Below, piece by piece: positions 28,458-37,807 of a stretch of DNA of 64,000 bases. Origin of the DNA: Pseudomonadota bacterium (GTDB taxonomy: Bacteria > Pseudomonadota > Gammaproteobacteria > Steroidobacterales > Woeseiaceae); NCBI GenBank assembly GCA_022567295.1, contig JADFHE010000001.1, positions 62,001-126,000 on the forward strand, given 5' to 3'. Made by a program: the position numbers and the translations under genes. The notes below the pieces were generated by a model. The model worked only from the letters and a program-made list of their open reading frames with translations. It did not search any database and was not told where the DNA came from. The first letter of the stretch is position 1. Every line of letters begins with the position of its first letter.

Positions 28458-30196
28458 TGACTCGCATTCCGGACCGCCATCGCCTGCATGACGCTGCCGG
28501 GGTCACGAGCGGGTATGGCGTCGGGTGGTACAGCCAGAAGGCGCAAAGATTCTGACATGACGTCGGCGAATACCGGTGCCGCCACATCGCTGCCGTAATA
28601 AAACTTTCCGCTCGGCTCGTCGATGACGACAACGGTCGCGAGCCGGGGATTGCTGGCTGGCGCCAGGCCCGCGAAGATCGATATGTATTTATCTTCGGAG
28701 TAACCGCCTTTAGCATATTTCCAGGCAGTGCCTGTCTTGCCGGCCACTCTGTAGCCATTAATCGAGGCCTTCGTTCCCGTGCCGCCCGGACGCACGACTT
28801 CTTCGAGCATGCGGCGCACAGCGACGGCTGTCGCTTCGGAAAGGATGCGCTCACCAGGCATCACTTTATCAATCGCCAACAACGTGACCGGTTGTATTAC
28901 GCCATTATTGCCGATCGCCGCGTACGCCTGCACGAGTTGCAGTGGTGTTACCGAAACTCCATAACCATAAGAAAGCGTTGCCTGGCTTATTTTGCTCCAA
29001 TGGCTGTAGTGCGTCAGCATGCCCGCCGACTCACCGGGGAAGCCACTGCTCGTCACCTCACCGAGCCCGAAACGCGTCATCGCACCCCACAACTGATCCT
29101 GTTGCAAGGTCAGCGCAACCTTCGTCATTCCGACGTTGCTTGAGCGCGCCAGAATAGTGGTCAGACTGATTCGACCGAGATTCCTGCTGTCCTCGATTTT
29201 CTTTGCGCCGACAGTGATGAAGCCTGGCGCTGTGTCGATAACGCTACTTGGACGGTATTGACCGCTTTCAAGTGCGGCAGCGATAATCAATGGTTTGATA
29301 CTTGATCCTGGCTCGAAAATATCCGTGATCGCACGATTTCGGTAGCGTTCCGGCACAAACTGCGAGCGATCATTTGGATTGTAGGTCGGCTGGTTGACCA
29401 TCGCGAGCACTTCGCCGGTCTGCACGTCGAGGATAACGACGGACCCTGATCGAGCATTGTGTGATCTCACGGCAGCTTTCAAGGTTCGGTATGCAAGGTA
29501 TTGCAGTCGCAGATCAATGCTCGTGCGCAGATCTTTGCCGTGACGCGGCGGCCGAATGCTTTCGACGTTTTCGATTGATCGGCCCAGGCGATCTTTCAGC
29601 ACGCGCTTTGCGCCTGACTCACCTTCGAGCCAGTAATTCATCGCAAGTTCCAGGCCTTCCTGTCCCTCATCATCAATGTTCGTAAATCCAACCAGGTGCC
29701 CGGTCACTTCCGACGCCGGGTAGTAGCGGCGATATTCGCGTTGTACGTTGATGCCGGGTAGCTTTAATGCCATCACACGCTGTGCCGCGCTTGGATTCAA
29801 ATGCCGTTTCAAGTAAAGAAACTCCTTGTCCATGCTGCGCGTAATTCGGCGCATCAGAACCTCCGGCTGCAACTCCAGCTCCTTGGCCAGCTGCGGAATT
29901 TTGTCGATGGCACCCGCGAACTCGCTGGGGTTGACCCAGATGCTGTCGACAGGTGTGCTGATCGCAAGCGGTTCACCATTGCGATCAAGTATCGTGCCGC
30001 GATGTGCCGATATTGTCTCGGTACGCAAATGGCGCGTGTCGGCCTGCCGGTTCAGGAACTCCTTATCGAGGACCTGCAGGTAAACAGCGCGTGCGACCAG
30101 TGACGATGCAATCATCGCGAAGAACGTCATCACCATCGACACTCTGACCACGAAACGTCGTGCGGTTTTCTGTTTTGTCTCTGCGCCGTGTGTCAT
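28454..30196 (-). CDS. ftsI: Septal transpeptidase FtsI (PBP3)
   Basis: FtsI cross-links septal peptidoglycan and is the beta-lactam target PBP3. The 580 residues have a short cytoplasmic tail, one membrane helix (about 16-40), the non-catalytic pedestal domain, and the transpeptidase domain. The catalytic motif is SSIK (S298-K301 in EPGSSIKP), followed by SSN in ARSSNVGMTKV and KTG in AGKTGTAWK. The length and the HRGTILDRNGEPLA motif are typical. It lies between ftsL and murE with four-base overlaps on both sides. Confidence 0.98.
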   Translation of the reverse strand: MTHGAETKQKTARRFVVRVSMVMTFFAMIASSLVARAVYLQVLDKEFLNRQADTRHLRTETISAHRGTILDRNGEPLAISTPVDSIWVNPSEFAGAIDKIPQLAKELELQPEVLMRRITRSMDKEFLYLKRHLNPSAAQRVMALKLPGINVQREYRRYYPASEVTGHLVGFTNIDDEGQEGLELAMNYWLEGESGAKRVLKDRLGRSIENVESIRPPRHGKDLRTSIDLRLQYLAYRTLKAAVRSHNARSGSVVILDVQTGEVLAMVNQPTYNPNDRSQFVPERYRNRAITDIFEPGSSIKPLIIAAALESGQYRPSSVIDTAPGFITVGAKKIEDSRNLGRISLTTILARSSNVGMTKVALTLQQDQLWGAMTRFGLGEVTSSGFPGESAGMLTHYSHWSKISQATLSYGYGVSVTPLQLVQAYAAIGNNGVIQPVTLLAIDKVMPGERILSEATAVAVRRMLEEVVRPGGTGTKASINGYRVAGKTGTAWKYAKGGYSEDKYISIFAGLAPASNPRLATVVVIDEPSGKFYYGSDVAAPVFADVMSESLRLLAVPPDAIPARDPGSVMQAMAVRNASQ

Positions 30197-30480
30197 GGTC
30201 GTTGGATTACGTAAATTTCCGTTGCATCAGGTCGCACAAGCGACAGGTCATCAGTTGCAACTCGTTCAATTCGCGCATGAGCGGCCCAAGTGCTTTGTTC
30301 GATTTGCAGTTGGCCCCATTCAATATTCAGTTCATCGCGAACGTGAGTTAATTCTTCGAGTTCCACAAATAATTTTCTTGATGCGTGTTTTGTGTAAACC
30401 AGCGCTATTGCACTTAAGACACAGACAACGGCAAATACGAACACCAGCAGAAATGGCTGCCGCGATGTAGCAGATTGCAT
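30193..30480 (-). CDS. ftsL: Cell division protein FtsL
   Basis: FtsL is a small bitopic protein that forms the FtsQLB complex. The 95 residues have one membrane helix (about 9-28, FLLVFVFAVVCVLSAIALVY) and a periplasmic coiled-coil segment (about 33-75, KLFVELEELTHVRDELNIEW). Sequence identity in this family is low, so the call relies on size, topology and position between rsmH and ftsI. Its stop overlaps ftsI by four bases and its ATG overlaps the rsmH stop by one base (TAATG). Confidence 0.92.
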   Translation of the reverse strand: MQSATSRQPFLLVFVFAVVCVLSAIALVYTKHASRKLFVELEELTHVRDELNIEWGQLQIEQSTWAAHARIERVATDDLSLVRPDATEIYVIQRP

Positions 30481-31415
30481 TACATGCGCTCCACAATTCG
30501 GAGTCGTGCGCTGCGCGCTCGCCGATTCGCTGCAACTTCTTCGTCTGTTGCAACAATTGCCTTACCGACTGTTTTGAACTGCGGTTGGAACTCTATTGGA
30601 ATTGACGGCATTCCCCGGTACTGCTCGGGCTCACGAGACACATCACGCATGAAACGTTTAACGAGGCGATCCTCCAGCGAGTGAAAACTGATCACACAAA
30701 GACGACCGCCTTTCCTCATGACGTCGACCGACTGCTTGAGTACCGATTCGAGCTGCTCGAGCTCGCCGTTGATCGCAATTCGGATCGCCTGAAATGTCTT
30801 CGTCGCCGGGTGCTTTTTCTGCGCACGTACTTTTGCAGGCACAGCCTCCTTGACAAGATGTGCAAGCTGCCCGGTAGTGGTTATTGGCGAATTCACGCGA
30901 GCATCACAGATTGCGCGTGCAATTCGCACTGCATAGGTTTCCTCACCGAATTGCCGTAGCACTCGAATCAATTCTTTTTGCTCCACATGCTGAATGAAAT
31001 CACTCGCTGACGCGCCTGTGTCCGGGTCCATTCGCATATCGAGCGGGCCGTCACGGAGGAAACTGAAGCCTCGATGGGCTTCATCCAATTGTGGCGAGGA
31101 GACTCCCAGGTCAAAGAGGAGTCCGTCGACTTCTCCGCACAGGTTTCTTTCACCAATGAATGTCTTAAGTTGCGCAATTTCACCCCTGATCAGTTCGAAG
31201 CGCGGATCATCAGTCAGGGACTTGGGTGCTGAAGCTATTGCGTCCGGGTCTCGATCAATACCGATCAATCTTCCGTACGAATTCAAACGCTTCAGTATTT
31301 CCCCGCTATGACCACCGCGGCCGAATGTTCCGTCGACGTAACAGCCGTCTTGTTTTATTTCCAGCCCTTGTAGGACTGGCCCCAGCAGCACCGGCACATG
31401 GTCGTTGCTGCTCAT
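30480..31415 (-). CDS. rsmH: 16S rRNA m4C1402 N4-methyltransferase RsmH
   Basis: RsmH (MraW) methylates the exocyclic N4 of C1402 in the ribosomal P site using SAM. The 311 residues begin HVPVLLGPVLQGLEIKQDG, contain the SAM-binding YVDGTFGRGGHSGEIL and DGLLFDLGVSSPQLDEA, and end with VISFHSLEDRLVKRFMRD and the basic RRARSARLRIVERM, all family hallmarks. It lies 15 bp after mraZ. RsmI, which modifies the 2-hydroxyl of the same nucleotide, is encoded just beyond rnpB at 32672-33511. Confidence 0.98.
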   Translation of the reverse strand: MSSNDHVPVLLGPVLQGLEIKQDGCYVDGTFGRGGHSGEILKRLNSYGRLIGIDRDPDAIASAPKSLTDDPRFELIRGEIAQLKTFIGERNLCGEVDGLLFDLGVSSPQLDEAHRGFSFLRDGPLDMRMDPDTGASASDFIQHVEQKELIRVLRQFGEETYAVRIARAICDARVNSPITTTGQLAHLVKEAVPAKVRAQKKHPATKTFQAIRIAINGELEQLESVLKQSVDVMRKGGRLCVISFHSLEDRLVKRFMRDVSREPEQYRGMPSIPIEFQPQFKTVGKAIVATDEEVAANRRARSARLRIVERM

Positions 31416-31430
31416 GACATGAAATCCAAC

Positions 31431-31880
31431 CTAGAAAGAAATCGACTCGAGGTCGGCTGGCAATTCACCATCGTCCTCATCAATAAGCCACGCGTCGCAT
31501 TTTTCGTACCAGATTGTTTCATCCCACAATTCGAATTTATTACCCTGTCCTATCAGCATTCCCTGCTTCTCCAGACTCGCGAATTCCCGTAATTCTTTCG
31601 ATATGAGAATTCGACCGTTCGCATCCATATCGACCTCGGTCGCATAACCGACCATAATTCGCACAATTCGGCGTGCGGCTTTGTTCATGCTGGGCAGGCG
31701 CACCAATTTGCGCTCAAGTTCTTCCCAGTCGGGCAGCGGATAAATGAGGAGGCAGTGGTCCCTGTCCACAGTCACTATGATTTCGCCAGCACAACGGGCC
31801 ATGAACCGCTCCCGATACCGGGTCGGTATGGCCATACGCCCTTTGGCGTCCAGTGATACTTTGGTGGCCCCTCTAAACAC
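31431..31880 (-). CDS. mraZ: Transcriptional regulator MraZ
   Basis: MraZ is an AbrB-fold DNA-binding protein that represses the dcw promoter in the bacteria where it has been tested. The GTG at 31880 is chosen, giving 149 residues, because the protein then begins FRGATKVSLDAKGRMAIPTRYRE, the family N terminus, with AGG upstream. An open frame extends to 31949, but the extra 23 residues have no family counterpart and would cover the MraZ boxes. The two DxxGR SpoVT/AbrB halves are visible (SLDAKGRMAIP and DMDANGRILIS). It heads the dcw operon, with its own binding sites upstream at 31934-31958. Confidence 0.95.
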   Translation of the reverse strand: MFRGATKVSLDAKGRMAIPTRYRERFMARCAGEIIVTVDRDHCLLIYPLPDWEELERKLVRLPSMNKAARRIVRIMVGYATEVDMDANGRILISKELREFASLEKQGMLIGQGNKFELWDETIWYEKCDAWLIDEDDGELPADLESISF

Positions 31881-31933
31881 GATGGTTCGGACCTGCCGGG
31901 GATCGCTCTTCTGGCGCGATATCCGGACTGAAT

Positions 31934-31958
31934 GCCCAATTCCTCCCACTTTTTTCCA
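31934..31958 (-). promoter_or_regulatory. MraZ boxes: three TGGR repeats at 10-bp period
   Basis: Reading the minus strand, TGGAA, TGGGA and TGGGC follow one another with 5-bp spacers, which is the TGGGN-N5 pattern described for MraZ operators. The boxes lie about 3 to 28 bases downstream of the predicted transcription start, so bound MraZ would block initiation or early elongation of the dcw operon. Confidence 0.85.
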
Positions 31959-31967
31959 CTTTTCAAC

Positions 31968-31996
31968 ACTATAGGGCTGGCCCTGATGGCGGTCAA
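31968..31996 (-). promoter_or_regulatory. Sigma-70 promoter of the dcw operon (Pmra)
   Basis: TTGACC (31996-31991) and TATAGT (31973-31968) are separated by exactly 17 bp on the minus strand, which is near-consensus. Transcription should begin close to 31961, giving a leader of roughly 80 nt before the mraZ GTG. This is probably the main promoter for the run from mraZ to ftsZ. Confidence 0.85.
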
Positions 31997-32261
31997 CATC
32001 ACTGCTTAATTAGTTGTTGTTGTACAGGGACTTAGAGGCGATCTGATGGCGGAAATGAGGCGAAATGTGGCATATTTCGCGCGAGTAAAATCAATTGTTT
32101 ACAAGTACTTCTTAGAGAAGACATTAGAAACCGGTCGGAAAACGGCGACAGCACCACGGCTGCGCGTTTGGGCATCGCGTTTTGCGCAAGCCGTGCCTGG
32201 CTTGCCGCTGGCGACCCCAGTTATATTTTAACTAATTGATTAAGAAAGAAAAAAGGAAAGT

Positions 32262-32657
32262 GAGAAAGCCGGAGCCAGCAATAAGCCGGGTTCTGTCATC
32301 GACAACCATTCATCTGGGACGACTGTCGCCAGCCGCCTCAAGCGACCTACCCGGGAGTCCGTTCGGAACCGACGGTGGCAACACCCAAACACCCCCTATT
32401 GGGGGCGTTGTGCATTGCCCTACTCCCCTATTTGGTCTTGCTCCGGGCGGGGTTTACCGTGCCGCGAACTGTTACCAGCCGCGCGGTGCGCTCTTACCGC
32501 ACCTTTTCACCCTTACCGGCGAGGCCGGCGGTATATTTTCTGTGGCACTTTCCGTGGGCTCGCGCCCCCCAGGCGTTACCTGGCGCCCTGTCCGAGGGAG
32601 CCCGGACTTTCCTCTGCAGTTGCCTGCAGCGATTGTCTGGCCAACTCCGGCTTTCTC
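32262..32657 (-). ncRNA. rnpB: RNase P RNA (bacterial type A)
   Basis: This is the catalytic RNA of ribonuclease P, which matures tRNA 5-prime ends. On the minus strand the 5-prime region has GGCCAGACAATCGC and the universally conserved GAGGAAAGTCCGGGCTC (P4 strand, about 32614-32598). The 3-prime region has GACAGAACCCGGCTTA (P4 partner). The ends are set by helix P1: the first 18 nt from 32657 pair with the last 18 nt ending at 32262 (15 Watson-Crick and 3 G-U pairs). This gives 396 nt, against 377 in E. coli. The mature 3-prime end may be a few bases shorter. A pyrimidine-rich tract follows on the minus strand (32261 to about 32242). The position next to rsmI and mraZ is the same as in Pseudomonas. 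Confidence 0.96.
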
Positions 32658-32665
32658 GGCGGAGG

Positions 32666-32674
32666 ATTCTATCA
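32666..32674 (-). promoter_or_regulatory. Extended -10 promoter of rnpB overlapping the rsmI stop codon
   Basis: The minus strand reads TGATAGAAT: TAGAAT (32671-32666) preceded by TG-A, the extended -10 form. The TGA is also the rsmI stop codon. Eight bases separate the box from the predicted RNA start at 32657. No clear -35 is seen. Confidence 0.55.
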
Positions 32675-33511
32675 GCTATGGCTGCTTTTTAGGTGTAGCA
32701 GCCGATCATAAAGAGCGTTTTTTTTCTTACCCAACAGCCTCGCCGTAATTTTGGCGACATCCCTGGCCGGCAAATAATCCGCAAGCTCCAGAAGAACCCG
32801 ATCAACATCAATGTCAGATTCCCGTGCGGCGCTCGAGCCGCTGATCACGACGACGAATTCGCCTTTCCCAACGATGCCGCCGGATGAGATCAGCTGTTTG
32901 AGATTGGCAAGCGTTTCCTGAACGCACTGCTCGTGCAATTTTGTTAGCTCGCGACCGATAAATGCCTGCCTTTCGGCACCAAATACCGCCACCATATCGT
33001 CGATACACTCGGCGATACGGTGCACCGATTCGTAGAACACCAGTGTGCGTCGTTCGGACGCAAGATCCGACAGAACGGCTTTACGGGCTGACTGCTTTGC
33101 CGGTAGAAAGCCTTCAAAACAGAAGCGGTCGGTTGCAATCCCGGCCGTAGACAGCGCCGCAGTAACGGCGCTCGCACCCGGTATTGGCGATACGACAATG
33201 TTATTGCTGTGAGCCTCTCGAACCAGTCGAAAGCCAGGATCGCTAAGCAACGGTGTGCCGGCGTCGCTAACCAATGCAACAGACTCACCGCCCAGCAGTA
33301 TCTTGATAATGCTGCCGACCACTTTTTCTTCGTTATGATCGTGCAATGCCATAAGTCGAGACTTGCAGCCGATAGAGAATAGCAATCGCCCGGTGTGCCG
33401 GGTATCCTCGGCTGCAATAAGACTCACTTCGGCGAGCGTCTGGCGCGCTCGCGGCGTCAGATCTTCAAGATTGCCGATCGGCGTTGCCACTACATAAAGT
33501 GTGCCGCTCAT
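32672..33511 (-). CDS. rsmI: 16S rRNA 2-O-ribose C1402 methyltransferase RsmI
   Basis: RsmI is a SAM-dependent tetrapyrrole-methylase-fold enzyme that 2-O-methylates C1402, the same nucleotide that RsmH N4-methylates. The start ATG at 33511 gives 279 residues beginning SGTLYVVATPIGNLEDLTPRA, the family N terminus; a longer frame up to 33613 overlaps lpoA and is rejected. VALVSDAGTPLLSDPGFRLV and IPGASAVTAALSTAGI are the SAM-binding signatures. It is divergent from lpoA with only 28 bp between start codons, so the two promoters must overlap or lie in coding sequence. Confidence 0.96.
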   Translation of the reverse strand: MSGTLYVVATPIGNLEDLTPRARQTLAEVSLIAAEDTRHTGRLLFSIGCKSRLMALHDHNEEKVVGSIIKILLGGESVALVSDAGTPLLSDPGFRLVREAHSNNIVVSPIPGASAVTAALSTAGIATDRFCFEGFLPAKQSARKAVLSDLASERRTLVFYESVHRIAECIDDMVAVFGAERQAFIGRELTKLHEQCVQETLANLKQLISSGGIVGKGEFVVVISGSSAARESDIDVDRVLLELADYLPARDVAKITARLLGKKKNALYDRLLHLKSSHS

Positions 33512-33539
33512 CTGGCGCTGGACCCTCAACTTTGGAAAC

Positions 33540-35488
33540 ATGGCATTGAATATTCGACATCCTGCAGGCAAATCACGTTCACTGGCAAGCATTGTCGTAG
33601 TGTTGTCGATCACACTTTTTCTAACCGCATGTGGAACAACCGGATTCGGCGGTCTCTCTGGCTCCGGTGAGCGCCGCGCCGAACGATTTACGCGAGACGG
33701 CCAACATCACGACGCCGCAGGCGTCTACATCGGTCTTGCCACTAACGCAATAGGAATCGAACGTGACCGATTAACATTGCTGGCTGTCGAGCAATGGCTT
33801 GACGCCGGAGACCTGTCACGCGCGCAACGAGCCTTTGCGAGTGTCCTGCGTCCCACATCGGGACCGTTGCTTCCGATATGGAAAACGAACTCCGCTGCCA
33901 TGTCTTTGTACCGTGGGGATGCCGACGCTGCGCTTTCGGTACTTGAGCCTATGAGTCGCCGGCCGCTGTCGTTGCGGGATCGCTTGCGCGTTGAAGCACT
34001 GCGGGCAGACTCCTGGTTCCAGAAACAGGACCCGACTCGTGCCGTTGAGCTGATGACGCAACGTGAGTCCTGGCTCGATACCGCACATGGAATAGAAAGA
34101 AATCGGTACCGGCTTTGGCAAGGTCTACTGTTCAGCAACCCGAGGATACTGCGTGAATCGGCGCAATTAACGACCGACGAACAGACGCGTGGTTGGCTGA
34201 CTCTGGGCTCGCTTGCGACGTCGACCGGCCAGCAGGGTGTTGGCTGGAGCAACGGCATCGCCCGATGGCGCGAAGCGAATCGGGGCCATCCCGCACTGGC
34301 CGTGATCGGAGAGCGCGAGACATCCGATCAGGAATTGCTCGACTACCCGCGGCAGGTTGCGCTACTGCTGCCACTCACCGGTCGATCGGCAGCAGCAGGA
34401 AGAGCGATTCAAAATGGATTTCTCGGCGCCTATTTTGCGACCGCAAGAGAAATCGATGATCAACAGTCGGTTCGTATTTACGATGTAAATTCTGCAGGCG
34501 GCGCCAGCGCCGCCTATCAGAGCGCTGTAACGGACGGTGCAGAATTCGTAGTAGGTCCGTTATTGAAGAGCAGCGTCACTGAACTGGCGAACGATATTCT
34601 GGTTCCAGTTCCAGTATTGACGCTGAATTACATTCCCGACGACACACTTGCGCCGCCCGGATTATACCAGTTCGCGCTTGCCCCAGAAGATGAAGCAGCG
34701 TCCGCTGCAGTGCGCGCACTGGGAGACGGCCATACCCGAGCTGTGGCGCTGGTACCGAACAATGACTGGGGTCGGCGAGTATTGCAAAGTTTTGCAACAG
34801 AGCTTGAAAGTCGTGGCGGTACTCTACTTGACCACAGAAACTACACACCGGACAAACAAGACTTCTCGAATGAGATTGAAATTCTGATGGGTCTCTCAGG
34901 TAGCGTGCAGCGGTATCGGCGCATGCGAGCAAACATCGATAGCAACCTGCAATTTGATCCTCGCCGCCGTCAGGACGCTGAATTTATTTTTCTGGCGGCC
35001 GCAGCTGGCCCGGCACGGCTATTAAAGTCGCAGCTCAAATTTCATTACTCAGGCGACCTGCCAACGTACTCGACATCATCCGTAAATTCACTCGATGGTC
35101 GATCAAATGCTGATCTCAACGGCATCATGTTTGCGGATACGCCATGGCTGATCGATCCGCGACCCTGGATTCGGTACCTTCCAGGTATTTACGCCAAACA
35201 CTGGCCCGAACAACGCCGGCTCGGTCGCCTGCATGCGATGGGCTATGACGCTTACAATCTGATCGCCTCGCTGTACGCGAGTCGCGGCAGCGAAATGCTG
35301 GAACTGGATGGCGCTACAGGTGAACTGTATCTCGATCAACAGGGACGTATTCACCGGCGTCTGGCCTGGGCACAGTTTCAGCGCGGCGAGGTCGTTGCCT
35401 TGCCGGAGCAGGATGTGGTGGGCGGACCGATTCAGGACATGACTGATGACGGGGAACTGATCGCGCCTGACGCGGCCGATGACGCACC

Positions 35489-35516
<28 letters not shown>
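33540..35516 (+). CDS. lpoA: Outer membrane lipoprotein LpoA, activator of PBP1A
   Basis: LpoA spans the periplasm from the outer membrane and activates the peptidoglycan synthase PBP1A. The ATG at 33540, with GGA upstream, gives 658 residues. A lipoprotein signal peptide ends in the lipobox LTAC (Cys31). A helical TPR-like N-terminal domain (about 40-260) precedes a periplasmic-binding-protein fold (about 275-620) opening with QVALLLPLTGRSAAAGRAIQNGFLGAY and containing YTPDKQDFSNEIEILMG. The gene partners naturally with the peptidoglycan cluster nearby. The 3-prime end overlaps yraN by 28 bp. Confidence 0.93.
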
Positions 35517-36503
<987 letters not shown>

Positions 36504-36506
<3 letters not shown>

Positions 36507-36601
36507 GAGCGCGCCATGCGCGCGAACCTCGGTCCCGCTCGACGGGAGCGCAGCGGCAGCCGGAAAGGCTGCAAGAAGTTCGCGCGCATGGCGCGCTCCT
36601 A
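36504..36601. repeat. REP doublet (REPIN) between convergent diaA and sspB
   Basis: A perfect 23-bp inverted repeat (36504-36526 and 36579-36601, starting TAGGAGCGCGCCATGCG) brackets two inner hairpins, CCCG-CTCGA-CGGG and GCAGCC-GGAAA-GGCTGC. The left copy is preceded by G, giving the GTAGGAGC head typical of REP sequences. The first three bases, TAG, are the diaA stop codon. The last three, CTA, read as TAG on the minus strand, are the sspB stop codon, so the element fills the whole space between the two genes. No RAYT transposase gene is in the window. Confidence 0.9.
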
Positions 36602-37006
36602 TTTCACGATGGTGAGGTGCGGACGTAAACGCGTCTCTTCGACTTCGTCTTGCAGCTCCGGCGATTCACCGCGCTCGGTCGGCTCAGCGTTATGCGAGAA
36701 AATCATGCCGTGCCCGGTTTCACGGGCGTAGATACCTAGCACTGACCGCATCGGTACCCAGACGTCGTATGGCACACCACTGAAGCGCGCGCGAAAACTC
36801 ACGGCGTCGTTGGAAAGCTTCAGATTGTGCGCAGCAGAATCGCTGATGTTCAGAATAATCTTGCCATCCTTGACATGCTCGAGCGGCACGCTGATACCGT
36901 CCACTGATGTGTCGACGACGATATGCGGTGTATTCGAGTTATCGCACATCCAATCGCGCATGGCACGAATCAGATACGGACGTTTTGAGCATTTCCGATT
37001 AATCAC
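36599..37006 (-). CDS. sspB: ClpXP adaptor SspB (stringent starvation protein B)
   Basis: SspB delivers ssrA-tagged proteins to ClpXP and helps regulated proteolysis of RseA. The core SKRPYLIRAMRDWMCDN and TPHIVVDTSVDGISVP match the SspB fold, and the acidic stretch then LRPHLTIVK at the C terminus is the ClpX-binding tail. The start is uncertain: GTG at 37006 gives 135 residues and puts the conserved KRPYLIRA at residues 8-15, but it lacks a ribosome site. A TTG at 37099 would add 31 unconserved residues. The stop codon is supplied by the REP doublet. Confidence 0.9.
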   Translation of the reverse strand: MINRKCSKRPYLIRAMRDWMCDNSNTPHIVVDTSVDGISVPLEHVKDGKIILNISDSAAHNLKLSNDAVSFRARFSGVPYDVWVPMRSVLGIYARETGHGMIFSHNAEPTERGESPELQDEVEETRLRPHLTIVK

Positions 37007-37094
37007 GATTATTGTTGTTACGATTTCGCCTGGTGCCGACAGCTTACCACTGATCTGACCAACGGCTTCGAGACTTAACTTAAGCTGCCAAATT

Positions 37095-37181
37095 GTCAAC
37101 GGCCCTACGGCCGCTGCTACGCTCCCGTCGAGCGGGACCGAGGTTCGGGCACACGCGTGTATGCCCTTTGGGTGTCCCTAC
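37095..37181. repeat. REP-like element between sspA and sspB
   Basis: Read on the minus strand it begins GTAGGGAC, whose TAG is the sspA stop codon. It continues through an imperfect arm (GGGCATACACGCGTGTGCCC), a 28-bp block identical to the core of the 36504-36601 element (containing CCCGCTCGACGGG), and ends with the palindrome CGGCCGTAGGGCCG. The two elements flank sspB in opposite orientation. A TTGACA hexamer at its far edge (37099-37094) could be a -35 for sspB, but no good -10 follows. Confidence 0.75.
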
Positions 37182-37807
37182 AGTCGCATCTCTTGTTCGA
37201 GTTCGGTCAGGCTTTGCTGGAACGAGCGCCGCGCAAATACACGATCCATGTACTCTTGAATTGAATCGGCATCTCTTCCCAGGTCGATCCCGTAAACAGG
37301 CAAACGCCACAGCAGCGGAGCAATCGTGCAATCCACGAGCGAGAACTCTCCACTCAGGAAGTACGGCCGCGCGCCAAAAAGTTCGGAACTCTGCAGAATA
37401 CTCTCACGCAACATCTTGCGTGCCTTCGTCCCCAGTTTGCCGTCAGCGCTGATATCAGTTTCTTCGGCAATCGTGTACCAATCCGTTTCGATTCGAAACA
37501 GCGCCAGTCGAAATTGGGCGCGTGTCACCGGATCGACGGGCATCAGCGGCGGGTGCGGAAAACGCTCATCAAGATACTCGATGATGACGCGCGAGTCGTA
37601 CAGCGTCAGATCACGGTCTACGAGTGTCGGAACCGTATGGTATGGGTTGAGATCCATCAGATCTTCGGGCAAATCCGGACCTGGGACATTCGAAATCTCA
37701 ATATTGATGTTCTTCTCAGCCAGTACCAGCCGAGTGCGATGACTGTGAATATCAGTCGGTCGTGAGAATAGCGTCATTACGGAACGCCGATTGGCTACTA
37801 CCGCCAT
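37178..37807 (-). CDS. sspA: Stringent starvation protein A (GST-fold)
   Basis: SspA is a glutathione-transferase-fold protein that binds RNA polymerase and supports stress and acid-tolerance transcription. The ATG at 37807 overlaps the petC stop (TAATG) and gives 209 residues beginning AVVANRRSVMTLFSRPTDIHSHRTRLVLAEK, the SspA signature. NPYHTVPTLVDRDLTLYDSRVIIEYLDERFPHPPL is the thioredoxin-like half. No catalytic Cys or Ser is evident, as expected for SspA. It is coupled to the bc1 operon, an arrangement shared by many gammaproteobacteria. Confidence 0.96.
   Translation of the reverse strand: MAVVANRRSVMTLFSRPTDIHSHRTRLVLAEKNINIEISNVPGPDLPEDLMDLNPYHTVPTLVDRDLTLYDSRVIIEYLDERFPHPPLMPVDPVTRAQFRLALFRIETDWYTIAEETDISADGKLGTKARKMLRESILQSSELFGARPYFLSGEFSLVDCTIAPLLWRLPVYGIDLGRDADSIQEYMDRVFARRSFQQSLTELEQEMRL

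Noticed and set aside
31881..31949. Longer MraZ starting at 31949
   Set aside because: The extra residues are not part of the family, and the segment contains the MraZ boxes.
32046..32231. 61-codon open frame between the dcw promoter and rnpB
   Set aside because: No ribosome site, no similarity I recognise, and it lies in an intergenic control region.
32236..32748. 170-codon open frame on the plus strand across rnpB
   Set aside because: It is antisense to the structured RNase P RNA, whose conserved core explains the sequence.
37060..37099. TTGACA as an sspB promoter at the edge of the repeat
   Set aside because: The hexamer 17 bp on is AAGTCT, a poor -10, so a promoter is not called.
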